From contig NC_053201.1 of assembly GCF_905163445.1 (NCBI RefSeq), forward strand, positions 1,870,001 to 1,934,000: DNA of 64,000 bases, read 5' to 3'. Origin of the DNA: Pararge aegeria (lineage: Eukaryota; Arthropoda; Insecta; Lepidoptera; Nymphalidae). A model generated the notes under the pieces. The model did no database searches, was not told the DNA's origin, and saw only the letters and a program-made list of their open reading frames with translations. This document shows, one piece after another, positions 33,041-46,075 of this stretch. Every line of letters begins with the position of its first letter. Position 1 is the stretch's first letter. A program made the translations under genes and the position numbers.

Positions 33041-34845
33041 TTACATTTAAAATAAAAAGCTCTATTTACCATAAGTATTTTAGAACAAATTATTTTATTT
33101 CATTGTGTGAAAAAAACTCCTTATGCTTTAAAAATATTTAAAGTGTTTTTAAAGGAATTACCGTCAAAGACAACTTTCGCCTTTACTAACAAAGATGAAG
33201 GCTTTTAGGTTTTCGCTACCCATGCGTATAATTGAAAGTCAAGTAGGTGCAGTGAGCCGTCTGCTTTTGGGTCTTCCCGTAGTATTTAAGTTACAAAATT
33301 TAACCAGTGATTATTTAATCATATCTATGACTATTACACAGAGCACCTTAATACGACCTTTAAGGGTAAAACATGTAATGTCTAAAACGCCTAGGTACCT
33401 ACTTAGTAGGTACTGCCCGATTTAGTAACTTTTCTAAGAATTTGATAACTGGCTGCCTTCGTACATAACGAATAATTTGACAGCCACAATTGGTAACTTA
33501 TCGCAAATTTTGTATCTTTTCCAGATCACGTCCGACTAGTAACTCTAAGAAAAGTTTCTGAATACTTTACTTTTAATAAACCTCTTAGCATTTTTTTCAT
33601 TATTGTGAGTGTCTTTGAGTTCCTATGTATAGGTCGTGTCACGTAAAATGAGCACTATGAGATTCTTATTAGGTTTGATACTAAGGCGCTAGCACTATTA
33701 CAAAATAGTTCTTTTTCTTGAATACTAGTTACTGACAGGTTTATTTGTTAGTTTGCTATAAAGAAATAATGAAATTTTTAATCGATCAAATCAAAATCTT
33801 AAAATGGCAGATTTATGTAGTCGTTTTACATAAGGATAGCATTATTAAATTCAATCATAATCTATTTTTTATTTTTTATTAAATTATAAGCATCTTTTGT
33901 GCATCAAAAGGTAAACAAAGCACGTTGCTCACACGATTCCACAAGCAAAACCTGCACCTTGACAACTTCCAACGAAGGGAAGATTACCTAAAAAATTCAA
34001 AATTCATATTACCTACATGTGCGAATCAATGCATTTTATGGGCTATTATTTTAAAACAGTGACTTTAACTTCATTATTTATTCTAACATAGTACAAAAAA
34101 TAACGAAAAAAAATCAATAAGCTGTAATTAAGAAAACAGCTATTTTTATTCAAATAATTTATTAATTTCGTTTTCTCTCATATATGACTTATTAAGTAAG
34201 TGTAATACTTGCCGTAAGGAATGGATTAAAACTAACAATGACAGACGATGTCGATAGTGGGTTCATTAATTACACTAAAATATTGATTAATTACTGTTTT
34301 ATTCACACTTATTCCCATGTATCAGCTTACATATTTCGTTAATTGGTTTTTTTTACGTGACACTTACTGTACTTAAACAATAATATTCTTTATTTACTAA
34401 TAATGTAGCTAATTAAACTATTATAGTTATATCACTTTAAAATAAAAGAGTAAAACTCTTGGAATGTGAAATATTTATTTACTTGAATTTAACAAGCTTG
34501 TTAATTTATTACAGAATATATTCAAGTTATTATTAAAAAAATGTTGATAAATTAGAACAATATAAATCGGTATTTATAGTTGTAATTCGCCATATCTTGA
34601 TGTTATTAAGATAATAATACATTTTGCTAAGGCTGGCAAAATGTTAAATAGTGTATAATAAACACCAAACAATCATAGGCAAATATAAGCAATTGTCAAT
34701 TTTAAAAATGGTATTTTATTTCCTGCCTATAAAGTTCACTATTATGTAGCTTATATAGCTTTTATAGCTTATTATAGTTCAGCATTTCTGTACCTATTTC
34801 CGCCTTTCCACACTAGGAAGTGAAGTAAGTTGAGTAGGTACCTCA
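33040..34845. other. No gene seen
   Basis: Very AT-rich, few recognisable repeats. The 76-codon plus frame at 33195-33425 has no recognisable domain. Confidence 0.6.
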
Positions 34846-34849
34846 TCAT

Positions 34850-34905
34850 CAGCGGCGTGCATAGAGGGTATGCAGATGATATAAAATGAAAAAATCTCCA
34901 GCAGG
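34850..34905. mobile_element. hAT-type MITE, left end only
   Basis: CAGCGGCGTGCATAGAGGGT, ATGCAGATGATATAAAATGA match the left end of the 368-bp MITE with one terminal change (CAGC for CAGT). Confidence 0.72.
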
Positions 34906-35010
34906 GCTAGCACAGGCAAGAGACAAAAATTAGATCCCCTGATAAGGGACATAATGAACGTATCCACCTGCTAAATCACGGGAACAAGGAATAGGAGAAG
35001 TTTACCCTCG

Positions 35011-35032
35011 TTTTTTTTTTTTTTTTTTTTTA
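35011..35032. repeat. Poly(T) tract
   Basis: A run of about 21 T, probably the poly(A) tail of a minus-strand retroelement. A similar run is at 37503-37528. Confidence 0.8.
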
Positions 35033-35295
35033 ATTTATTGATCAAAATAAAAGTAACAAATATTTTTCCAACATAATTATCCATCCCCTTAGAAACTATG
35101 CGTTTATGGTGGGGATGGCAGGTTCGCAAGTTTATATCTTAAAAAAAAAAGAAAAAAATGTATTCAACTACTTAATCAAATATATTATAACACATATATT
35201 ATTTCCACTTATGCGCCAGTGCTTTAAGAGCTGATAAAGCTGTAGAAGACAAATTTTAATCCGTTCCCCGGGGATATAATTATTCCCTGCCCTGC

Positions 35296-35425
35296 CCTCC
35301 ATTTTAAACGCTCATAGCTTAGAACAATAAGAGGTGCGTGTTCGGATTCGAAATCTGACCCCCGAACACTTTCGGGTCACACAGTCGAAGTTCTGCCCAC
35401 TGGGCTAACACCGCTTTAAGTACCT
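35296..35425 (-). mobile_element. SINE family B, head fragment
   Basis: GAGGTGCGTGTTCGGATTCG and CTTTCGGGTCACACAGTCG end at CTGGGCTAACACCGC, the tRNA-like head on the minus strand. Confidence 0.72.
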
Positions 35426-35461
35426 AATTCCACTAAAGTATCAGTGTAAAAGAAATGATTA

Positions 35462-35500
35462 TAAATTATTATTATTATTATTATTATATATATATATTTA
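35462..35500. repeat. (ATT)n/(TA)n microsatellite
   Basis: About eight ATT units followed by TA repeats. Confidence 0.9.
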
Positions 35501-35975
35501 TTTTGAATTCGAATAGATGTTATCCTTTAGACTGCACTTTCTTTAGGATGTGAAGCGATGATGCAGTCTTAAGATATTCTTGACCATGTTTCTGTCGAAA
35601 TGGTTGTTCGATGAGCAAATGAGTTCAATTTGTATAATTACCGTACCTCAAACGAAAATTTAAATTATGTTTTCGATAGTTATATTACGTCAGTGGTTAT
35701 ATATTTTAAAATATTGGAATAAAATAAAAGAAAAATGTTGGTTAAAAAACATTACTGAGGTATCTATTTTGGTTGTTTTCATTACTTACCTCCTAATTAT
35801 ACTTATTGTTAGCTTCTAATTAATATTGTTAGATCCCCAAGTAAAGGTAAAGGAACTTTTAAAATTAAAAATATATAAAACTTAATTTTTGATTAATTCG
35901 TAGAATCATAAATATCAAAGGGGGCAAAAGAAATATTTTCATATTGCAGAGTTGCATACTGAAATCCATTTCGAA

Positions 35976-36080
35976 GCAGTGATAGCGATTAGATATATAT
36001 GGATAGATTGTGACTCGACATCACTTTCGGGGGCCCGAGTAGGAATGCCAGCACGCACCTCTAACTTTTCGAAGCTAATA
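35976..36080 (+). mobile_element. SINE family B, head (split copy)
   Basis: AAGCAGTGATAGCGATTAG, CATCACTTTCGGGGGCCCGA and CTCTAACTTTTCGAAG, then broken by a LINE. The copy resumes near 36572. Confidence 0.8.
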
Positions 36081-36082
36081 AT

Positions 36083-36570
36083 CTGTATGGTAAAAGACGA
36101 TTGCTATACGTTATACCTTACTTAATTAACCAGCTTCCTAAAGAGCTTAGGGAAGTTATAACGAAGAAAAATATTAAGTATAAACTTAAACAACATTATA
36201 ATATAGATCTTATAACAAACAAATATATTTAATGACAAAATCTGAGAAAAAATTAAAAACATCCTGTACATGTATAGTGAAGGAATATGAACGCACTTCG
36301 TTCCTACCTATACTGAGTTATATAAATTATGGAACGTAAACAAAAGGTTTTTACATTTATCAATGTCGACCTACCCGCATTCTAAATGGTAATGTGAATA
36401 AGTAACGATTTTGTAGCATTAATTGTGAATGTTAATATATTAATCTATTAGACTAACAAAGCAAAAATTTGTCAACGGCTGGGTGTACGGAATAATTCGT
36501 TTGAGTTTATGCTTACACCTTTAAATTAAGACCTGTGATGTATATTATGTGTAATGAGTTAATAAATAAA
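36083..36570 (+). mobile_element. LINE 3' end with intact ORF2 C-terminus, nested in SINE B
   Basis: The frame ending in TAA at 36232 reads LYGKRRLLYVIPYLINQLPK, ELREVITKKNIKYKLKQHY, the typical C-terminus of non-LTR ORF2 proteins (LP.ELR...KYKLK). About 340 bp of 3' untranslated sequence ending GTTAATAAATAAAAAA follow. 5'-truncated, as usual for LINE insertions. Confidence 0.8.
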
Positions 36571-36571
36571 A

Positions 36572-36810
36572 AATGTGCGTTTTTTAGTAATTAAAATATC
36601 ACTTGCTTCAACGGTGAAGGAAAACATCACGAGGAAACCTCCATGCCTGAGAGTTCTCAATAATGTTCTCATAGGTGTGTGGAGTCCACCAATCCGCACT
36701 GGGCTAGCGGGGTAGACTACGGCCTTAACCCTGTTTCATTGTTGGAGGAGACCCGTGCTCTGTAGTGGACTGGTAATGGGTTGATGTGATGATGATACTG
36801 ATGAAATCGA
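36572..36810 (+). mobile_element. SINE family B, tail (split copy)
   Basis: CACTTGCTTCAACGGTGAAG, GAGGAAACCTCCATGCC, GACTACGGCC and GATGTGATGATGAT complete the copy begun at 35976. Confidence 0.83.
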
Positions 36811-38029
36811 ATAATGTCACGATTAAGTCTATACCTAAATTCGAAAGAGTTTGCTGATTTTACCTCCTTCCTTTTTTATTACACTAGTGGGGAAGAAAGG
36901 AAACAGCAAAAAAGCCGCGTACATATTCGGTATTAAAATAAAAATACATGAATCAAATTTCATAATATTTTTTATTAAAACTTTCTCCTTATAAATCCAT
37001 CGATTGCTAACGTAGTAAAGAAATAGAACGTACATATAGAAGCCATGTCTCAATGTGGTAATATAAATACATACAATACATGTTTTCATATCATTATTGT
37101 ATATAATAACAGAGCTAACAATTGTCACCATGCTTAGCGCACACAAAAATGACTTGCGCACGCGCATAATGGACGCGAAACAATGAACAGATGTAGTACA
37201 GGGAGCTATATTTGTACCGGAGTATGATAAGACGTTTTCGATTTGATCCTGTTACGACAAACTTCAGATGCCAGAGAGACGATTGTCTGAGTGTCTGTGG
37301 CTTTTAGTTCTATAAATTTAGCTATGCCGTCCATTATTAATGAATATAGAGGTATTTACAGTCCATTCACTACAACTTGTCTCTTATATTATTTAGGACA
37401 AGTAATAGTGAATGGAAGGTTTTTATTAAATACATCTTTCTGACATCAGTCAAGCTCCTCATACTAAACTCATTGTTCTCTTAGTGGAATACGCCGCCAT
37501 TTTGTTTTTTTTTTTTTTTTTTTTTTTTAATTCATTATACTTTACAAAATTGGATATGCATGACTCTATTGACTACACAATATTTATTATAATCAAGCGT
37601 TATATTATAATAGGATTAAACAAATTATACACAAAAGGTGACACGTACGATAATGTACGAGCAAAAAGAAAAACAAAATGGCGTCATAGGATTTCATTGC
37701 GTCTAGAAACCAGTTCGATACTTTCATACAAAAACTAAATATTAGAAAAAAAAATAGCATTTAAAATTATTCATCATAAGGCCGTCTTGTAGTTACTACA
37801 TGATTTATTTTTATTTAAGGGAAAACATTATATAAAATGGACGATTGGCAAATATTGTATAAATGTTATCTACAATAAGCGAGGGAATATTATTTTGAAC
37901 CAACTTTTATCATAATGGGCGTACGAACACGGCAACATTTTTCACCGTCTTAAATCGGGCGCGCTTCAATATATTCGAACTAAAGTATCCGTTAATAGAA
38001 AGAAAAAAAAATTAAAATCCCTTTAAATT

Positions 38030-38102
38030 TATTGGCCAGATCGGGATCCGAACTCAGGTACCTCATTACCTCTAGTGAAACATGCTAATCACTAGACCAA
38101 AA
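38030..38102 (-). mobile_element. tRNA-like SINE head
   Basis: On the minus strand TTGGTCTAGTGATTAGCATG (A box) and GAGTTCGGATCCCGATC (B box) are spaced as in a tRNA. No clean acceptor stem. A related head lies at 57085-57142. Confidence 0.55.
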
Positions 38103-39734
38103 AGGCTGAGGCTGATAAAAGTGTCACTAAACACTATTAAAAATGTGTACTTGTGGCAAAGTGATAAGAATTAAAATAAATGCAGTTACCACCGCATCGC
38201 CGTTTTTACACTCTCTATGTAGGGTGTTTCTTATAACCATACAGACTCGCCGTTGTAAGACGAAAAAAGTCACCGTGTAAATAAAAGACGTCTTGGTCAT
38301 TTGGAATTAATAATATTTAGGCAAAATGACATTGTGCCACCAAATCAGTAACAAGAAGACAGTAAACTAATCTGACATTATTCAAAGTAGTGTCATCCCC
38401 TTTTCAGGTTTCTGTTAATAAGGATATCACTACTTTGTTAGAGCAATAAGTTTATATGAAGATATCAATAAATTCAAGTATTACATAAAATAAAAAAATA
38501 AAAAAGAGAAACCGAAAATTAATTGTCTAACGTAGATAAAAATGATTTCAAATATCTATTTTATAACACACAACCGAAGTAGTTCATTGATTTTAATTAT
38601 TTTTTTCCAAAATGGCGTCTACTGACGGCCAAAATTATTTTACTAAGACTCATACGAAGTTTCAGCTCAGAAATGCAGCTAAATGCATGTCTTGTATATT
38701 TGCGTTAAAGGTATATTTTAAAAAAAACGCTTTGATCAATTTTACGTAATATTTGAACTTACATTCACGTACGCCATCTATCGTCAGTCCATGGAATTAA
38801 ATTATACATTAAATGAAAACAATAATGGAATATACAATATAATGAGGGAAAAAACACTAATCCCAGTAAGTATTAATTATAATTTGTTATTTTAACTACT
38901 AGTTCATATAAATAGGAATTGAAAATATTTGGGCTAAACGAACAAGCTATTCTAGGCTTAATTATATAATGTGTCAAAATTGTGCAAACCGTTCGGTTGA
39001 ATGAACAATTTTGACAGATTTTACATACTTCATTTGAATGAGGAATAATTTGGCGCCAGTGGACTTGGATAAGCTTTCGTAATCGAATAAAATGTAAAAA
39101 GGCAAGCCAGTAAGAGAAGATACTTTAGGAATTATGAAGTGTCCTATTCTCAATCACGCACTTAATGCAACTATATTCTTTTCCATTCCTAATTACATTT
39201 TATTTAAAGTTTTATACGTATCTACTGCAACATTTTCCGTTCATAATTTGGGATACTAATATATAAAATCTGCGAAAACGTACTTTTTTTTTTTCTTCTC
39301 CAATACTTATCATTATACCTGGAATGAACCGTAAAACATCTGGGTTAGGACTTTGTGTTCATAAACAAATTTACTTTAGAACTTGACAACAGAATTATCT
39401 GAAATAAACGGTATTTTATGTCTTGTTATAACTCGAAAATTATTGTTATTAACTTTTGTATGCAAAACGATTGGGCTGACATTCTTATAATAAAGAAAAG
39501 TCCAAAGTAAATAAAAAATATGATTAGACTATATTCTTGCTAGCGAAATTATGAACGTTTACTTTCTCTTTACCAGGCAACATTCATTATTGTGCATTTG
39601 ATCCCATTTACTTACCTAAGTCCAATTAAACATGAATATATGAATGAAAATTCTAAACTGGAACTAACTGTTCCTATGATAGACTTATATAATTGTCAAA
39701 TTGTGATTCGATTCAGACTTTTGAATAGGGATTG

Positions 39735-39850
39735 AAGTAATTATAAATTACACCATACAGATTCTCCTGCTGCTTGCGGAGTAGCTTAATTTTCATAATA
39801 TATTATGGATTTCCGCATAGTAACGCCTGCTTCTATACAATATTTCGATT
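39735..39850. repeat. Interspersed repeat family R fragment
   Basis: ATTATAAATTACACCATACAG, ATTCTCCTGCTGCTTGCGGAG and ATTATGGATTTCCGCATAG in reverse sense to the 25 kb copy. Confidence 0.78.
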
Positions 39851-40061
39851 CACAAGCGCCAAATTTTCCATAGGCAAAAAAAAAATTTGTAATGCAAATA
39901 AAAACAAAAGAAAGTGGGAGGCGTAAATTGTAAACGAGAGAAACAGATAAAGATTATTAATATTTTGAATTCTAACTACTTACAATAATACAAAAATTGT
40001 TTATGCATGTTTAAACATAGTCTCAGCCTGGCTATAGAGTTACATTACACGTGACTATACC

Positions 40062-40204
40062 CAGTGGCGTGCACAGGGTTCTCGACCAGGGTATGCATAA
40101 AGCCGTTACATGGCATGAAAAGGAAAAATTCCCCTCCAATACGAGTTAGATAAAATAATTTGGGTATGCAGTGCTTTCGTGCATGTATGAAGTGCACGCC
40201 ACTG
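40062..40204. mobile_element. hAT-type MITE, 143 bp, perfect 8-bp TSD
   Basis: Ends CAGTGGCGTGCAC and GTGCACGCCACTG are exact inverted repeats. Flanks 40054-40061 and 40205-40212 are both ACTATACC. Confidence 0.93.
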
Positions 40205-40577
40205 ACTATACCATTGTAAGTGCCATACAATTGAAGCTATACTTATAAACCAGTTGTTAAGCGTACTAACACACGTTGCGGCAATTCATCGCAAAATTAA
40301 TATGATTCCCTAGTGTAACTTTGGTGTAACGTTAGTCTGTCAAATTTGTGTGGAGTTTTCAAAGTTCGACGTTAGGTCCTCCTTGTCGGATGACAAATTT
40401 ACGCTAACGTGGGCGTGACGTTAGTTAAAAATGAAAACTTAACTTCAGACTGCGCAGGCTTGCAATTCGTGCCGACGGTAAATTTTGGATGTTAACTTCA
40501 AACACACATCAGACATGAACAAAGATGTCATCCAGTAGCATTAACTATATTGGTACCGTACCATTGGACATAATATC

Positions 40578-40662
40578 TAACTAAATTGACAGACACGTCT
40601 AAAAATAGTGAGATCGTTTTTAACATAAACATGCTGAAACTTCTAGACCAGTCAATTTAGTT
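40578..40662. repeat. Inverted-repeat (MITE-like) segment
   Basis: AACTAAATTGACAGACACGTCT faces TTCTAGACCAGTCAATTTAG. The arms are imperfect. Confidence 0.6.
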
Positions 40663-40795
40663 TTATTGCGGAATTTGCTTACAACTGAAGAGTTTTTGCC
40701 TACTTCTAATTATAATAACGGATGAGTCAAAAATTTCCTCTAAATGTGTATGACAATGGTGCTAATTCTGTTGCACACATATCTTTATATCAAAT

Positions 40796-40880
40796 CAAAT
40801 TGACAGACCTAATAGTGCTATCCTGTGCACAATATTTCTGTTGGAAAGGGACAGCACTAGACCTGTCAATTCAGTTTAGT
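40796..40880. repeat. Inverted-repeat (MITE-like) segment, related to the previous
   Basis: AAATTGACAGACCTAATAGT, GCTATCC faces GGGACAGCACTAGACCTGTC, AATTCAGTTT. Same TTGACAG core as 40578-40662, so one family. Confidence 0.72.
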
Positions 40881-41951
40881 TTAAAGATGTATTATATACA
40901 GAACTGGCATCATTGAATATCAAAGAGTACTTTATTAGCTTAATATTTGCATTAAATAAATTTATTTGTTCCTAAAAATTGAAGTGTAAGCTAAATTTTC
41001 AGAAGCTGTAGTGCTGACACTAGTCTCCAAAGCTGTCTGAACAAACGCCAACGCCTGCAGTTGGCTCCGCCGTAAGTATTCCATCCACTGCCCTCACTAA
41101 AAACGTTGTACATCGGTTGTATAGTTTCGCAAAGTTCTGACTCCTTCTTTCGAAAATCGAAATAATAATGACAGATATAGAGAAAACATTATACAACCAG
41201 CTAGCAAAGTTTAAAAAAGCCATAAGTGTGTCAGAACACTAAAACAAGAGTGAAATGACATAGCTGATACCTCTACAGCTAGACTGAGTACCATAACCTA
41301 TAGTTAACGTTTATTAATTGGTTTTTTGTTACTACTGCGTCGCGATCGGGCTTCCTTCTGAACCTTAAGACCTCAAGTCTAAATAAACGAAAAAAAAAGC
41401 TGTTTTAAACATATGCAGCTTTGTTTGCATTTCATAAGTAATGTATACATACATGATTGAGTTCAAACATGAAACTTAGCTAATATTATAAAAAAAAAAA
41501 ACATTTAATTGAATTGATTTAAGCACCGCCATTTTGGCGTGCATTTATAACGAGTTTATAAATTTGTAATGTAAAATGCGAACACTTATGCCCGTTTTCA
41601 TTAGATCTACGAATCGCCTTAATCGAATGTCTAATTATTGAGGTGATTCCTAGAGCAAACGTGTCACTTATGTGATGTCTAACGACGTCAGGCGCCGTCT
41701 AAAGTTACGACACCGATTTGGCGCATCAAAAAATTTAAGGAAGTTGTGTAAACTGATAATTGACAGATGAAAAAAATATGAATTTATTTATTTTAATGGA
41801 CAATTATTATAATTTACAAAACACCACATCTCGTGGCAGGAACCATAGATAATAAGTTATGTTTTATAAGTTGCGTATTGAAAATCGATGTATGCCTAGA
41901 CTAGGCGTTGTTTGATTAGGCAAAGAAATTAGGAGTAAGAGTCGAAATCGA

Positions 41952-42008
41952 AACAGCGCCATCTAGTGAAAAATACTGTTTCCCAGTATTACAACTAGAT
42001 GGCGCTAT
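41952..42008. repeat. Short palindrome with GCGCCATCTAGT arms
   Basis: CAGCGCCATCTAGTGAAAAA, TACTG faces CAGTATTACAACTAGATGGC, GCT. The same GCGCCATCT motif occurs at about 31453, 42521 and 61465. Confidence 0.75.
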
Positions 42009-42009
42009 T

Positions 42010-45000
42010 CAATTTAGTGAACGGTACAAGAGGTCTTAAGGTAACTCGAGGCTACGTGACATGTTACACACCGTGCTCCACATTGTGTAACATTAATAAA
42101 TGTTAGGTAGTTATATACTCTAAACTCGTCTTAAATATGCAATTCTTTATTTAGGTCTATAAACAGTACAGTTTTCATACTTGCCTAGTATTTCAAAGCT
42201 AAATAAGTCTTATTCAGATATTAGTTATAGGTACATTTTAAAAACGAGACTAACATTTCTTACTAGCATTTTGTCCGTGACTTCGTTTAACTGTATACTA
42301 CATAATGGCGCTCCCACACAAAACTTATATAAGGAAATAGCATTAATTAACTCATTGTAACATTTTGTTTCAAAATGTCTTAATAATATTTATTGTTCAT
42401 ATATAACGTGATATAACATGGTAACAATTCATAACTTCGCAATATTGTAATGTTATATAACTTAATGTAAAGCATGTGTGTGAACACCATTACATATATT
42501 CATCAAAATAGTTGCTGCGCCATCTAAAACGACGAGCAAAAAAAGCAAATCTATTGCACGCTATAATTCAATTTCTTTCTTTTTCATTTTAAAATATTGG
42601 ATAATCCACATAATTTTAAATGTCGTCTTTTTCACACATTTTTGGTGTACAATCTACCCTTTGTCTATGTTATAAGTTATATAACTTCCATGTTGAAAAT
42701 CACAAATAAACATGTCTAAAGCCAAAATTATTATTTTAATAATAATAATAATAAAAACATCACAATAAATAAAACTTAATTTAAATAATTATTGTAATAC
42801 ACACTGTTTAGCACAGCGTTCCTATACACAACCTATTAATGACGTTCAAAGTTGATGAATAGTCCAAGAGTCCACAAGAAAAAAAATACCATTGATTCAA
42901 ACATCTAAATTGTAACAGCGATCAAGTAACCGATCTTAATTTTATCGCCTTGCTTGGATAGGATATTCGCATTGCTAGATTGTTCTATACTTATTGAATG
43001 TACCAGATAAATAGGTATAGGTCCTAACTATTGGTATATTCAATTCGTATACGTTCATATCAATGTTAGCATGACGATTCAAAAAGACTGTGCCCTTTCT
43101 TAACTCATAACATCGTCACATCAACGATAGCGTAATAAACCGCGCGACCAAAATGGTCACATTTAAGTTCAGCGTTATGTTTGTAAATCTTTCACAAACA
43201 TAAAAGCCGGGTTATTCATTTTAACGACGGCTCTTGAACTATCCCTTGGATAATGAAATGATAAACCCCTTTCTTAAGTCCAACTACGCAATGAACATTT
43301 ATTGTTATTGTTTAATTTTATATGAAAATATTATTTTTCTCTCACACATCAAACATGAGGAACGTTAAGCGACAATAATAATAATTTTCTTTTTTTTTTA
43401 TATTAATTTATATTCGCTTACATTAATTTAGCGGAACAAAAAAGCTAGACATTTTATTATTATTTCATAAATCGTGGATTTGCGATATAAATGCAGTAAT
43501 TATTATTAAATATTTTATTTATTATTATTATATTATGTGCCAACCCTATCTCAGTAATGTCAACTATTCGCCAGACCTATCTTTCGTGATGGATGAAACA
43601 TTCGATTAAAACAACAAAATCTATTCTATTGATCAATTATATCGAATAATTTTTTATTATAACAATGTATGGAATACCAATCAAAATCTGTGCGAATAGT
43701 TGACAGTAGAGAAAAAAACAACACCCTTCTCGATGCGTACATATTGGCTAGGACGTGAAAATGCAGAAGTGATAATTCATTGACGACTGACTCCTAACCT
43801 ATAACCGCCGTAAAATACATTCAATTTGTACTCTTCTGCCTTGAAATTAAATTTCAAATTCCAACACCTAATTAGCACCGTTTTTTTTTAAATAATAGGA
43901 CAATATCGAAGGCACCTTTCGTATTAAACTGAGCGTTGCTTTCTATTGTTTCTTGGTTGTTTTACGAGACGTTTCTAAGCGACTTCGAATCACAAATCAT
44001 CACACTATAAATAGGCCATAGATATGCGAAAACGTTTCTATCCACAATTAATCGTTTTCATTGTTGGATGGGACCCCACAAGCGGTGATATGTTCATAGT
44101 TCAGCGTGTATATTCATATGTAAAAATATCAGCAAATTAATATCACTTGTAAATTAGCTTATCACTGTGTTACTAGCCACATGTTTTTTTTATTGTTTTT
44201 TTATACATCTAAAAAGTAATTTCGTAATTCTTTAGATTCCGGGAGTCCCCGAATGCTATCCTATTACGACCAAGGCTCATTGCCTTCGCTCAAATATATT
44301 TTTATATCTGAAATAATTCAAGGTGTCGAAGCTGGGTGGATTTCTGGGTTAAAACGTTTTCGCTTAACTTTGTCTGATTATCTGTTATAAAACTTAGAAT
44401 ATCGGGTAGTATTCTAATCTTGAGATACAAATCAGTCGTAAAATGCATGGCATTTAATTTAATATCATGAGTTTACTTATATAAATGCATTGCTCACTAG
44501 TCTTACACCCCATATCTATTCTTGCTTCATGCAAGCAATTTTTAAAAAACGTAACTGAATTTTATTTTCCCTGTCATTTATGTTAAAAATATATCAGCTG
44601 ACTTATTTACGCGACATTTCATCAGTGTGGCCTCACGCTTATGTATGTTTTTTTTTTTTTTGGGAATTTTTCCCAGAAAATTTGAGAACTAAGCAAACCT
44701 ACCAATAAAAAAATAAAATAAGTAGGTTTTTATAAAAAACTTCCAGTTATCCTCGAGAGCTTAGTTCGACAAAGGCGTGAAATGTCTTATTTAAGACGTG
44801 TGTTTATTTTAACACACCGAAAATGATGAATTACTTCATTAAACTGTCCATCTTTTGTGGATGACCTTGACATAACAACTTTAATCGCATTTTCAGTAAT
44901 TGGACCGATATTACATTTGGAAATAAAAAAGTACGTCCATAGTATGTTTTCTATTGAATAATCACTCCTGAAACTCCTGAAATTATATAAGCGCGTTTCT

Positions 45001-45760
45001 AACACGGTTTTCGAGAAAACGTGCGTCTTTTGAATATTTTCATTCAGTTCAAGAGCCTAGTGCGAGATTGTCTATCTACATTCACTTATTCGGTCGCATG
45101 AAAATTAACAACTATTAATAAGGTAACGCTGTATCCAAGTTTTGTATCTAGATTGCGCAACTAGGAGACAATATATTTCGTAGATAACATTCGACTTCGC
45201 CATTGATTAAGCAAACGTAGGGAGAAAATCCTGGACTTCACTTCTGGACACTTTGGTGATAAAGATAAAAAAAAACTCCTGTTCTGGTTTTACTATCTAA
45301 CCTTGACTAGCGATCGGTATTCATACGTAAACATATGACCTTGATAGAGATATTAAATGAATAAAAATATTTAAATTTCATGGTAATAAAAAGCTATCGT
45401 ACATAAATGATAAGTATATGATAGTGTTATAACATTCTAACAGTGCGGCCACATACAGTCTTGGACCAACTTGAGTCTTACCTAGCCAATATGCAAGCTG
45501 AGAGTGCCAATCTAAATTGATCCTTATCCTTTAGTAATAAGGCCGGCAGCATATTGGATACGAATTTTTAAACAACAGCCAGCGAGATGGGATTCAGAAT
45601 GTAAACAAACTTGTACATTGGTGCCAATTACGCTGTACGCGAATCTCTATTAAACTGGGTCCGTAAATACGATAAAAACTATTTATTGCCTTCGAGATAT
45701 GTAGTTTTTTTTTCTCTCTTTTATTATTATCTTTATCGGGACATCTGTGCAGAAACCTTT
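42010..45760. other. No gene seen
   Basis: The longest stretch without a recognisable transposon or gene. Strongly AT-rich, with stop codons frequent in all frames. A regulatory role cannot be judged from sequence alone. Confidence 0.55.
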
Positions 45761-45764
45761 TTTT

Positions 45765-46075
45765 CAATCTCTACTCTTAATTACAATCCCACCTGGCGGT
45801 AAGTGCTGATGCAGTCTATGACAGTAGCGGGCTGACGAGCTTGGCTATCGCACCTCAATCAGTTCCTATCATCATCGTACCGGAACGCTAAACCTTGGCG
45901 TGAAACCGGTAAGGTGGTAACTAGATAGAGGCTTTTGTTTGTGTTTGTGGCCGAAGTGATCCACCAAATCGAAAAAAAAATAATAATCATGAAAGCCAAA
46001 TGGGCCGCTCTGGGGATCGAACCAGTAATCTCCATTTATGAGACCACACTCGCTTACCACTGCATCAGGTTCCCA
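45765..46075 (-). mobile_element. SINE family C with head
   Basis: CAATCCCACCTGGCGGTAAG, GTAAGGTGGTAACTAG and the tRNA-like head GGGGATCGAACCAGTAATCT ... CTTACCACTGCATCAGG. It includes an A-rich stretch in the middle. Confidence 0.75.

Larger units (their letters stand above)
36815..40050. other. No gene seen
   Basis: AT-rich intergenic DNA with a poly(T) run at 37503, the tRNA-like head at 38030 and repeat R at 39735. A 110-codon minus frame (36835-37167) is hydrophobic by base composition and not convincing. Confidence 0.6.

Noticed and set aside
36835..37167. 110-codon hydrophobic minus frame
   Set aside because: Hydrophobicity follows from T-rich DNA. No promoter, partner exon or family match recognised.
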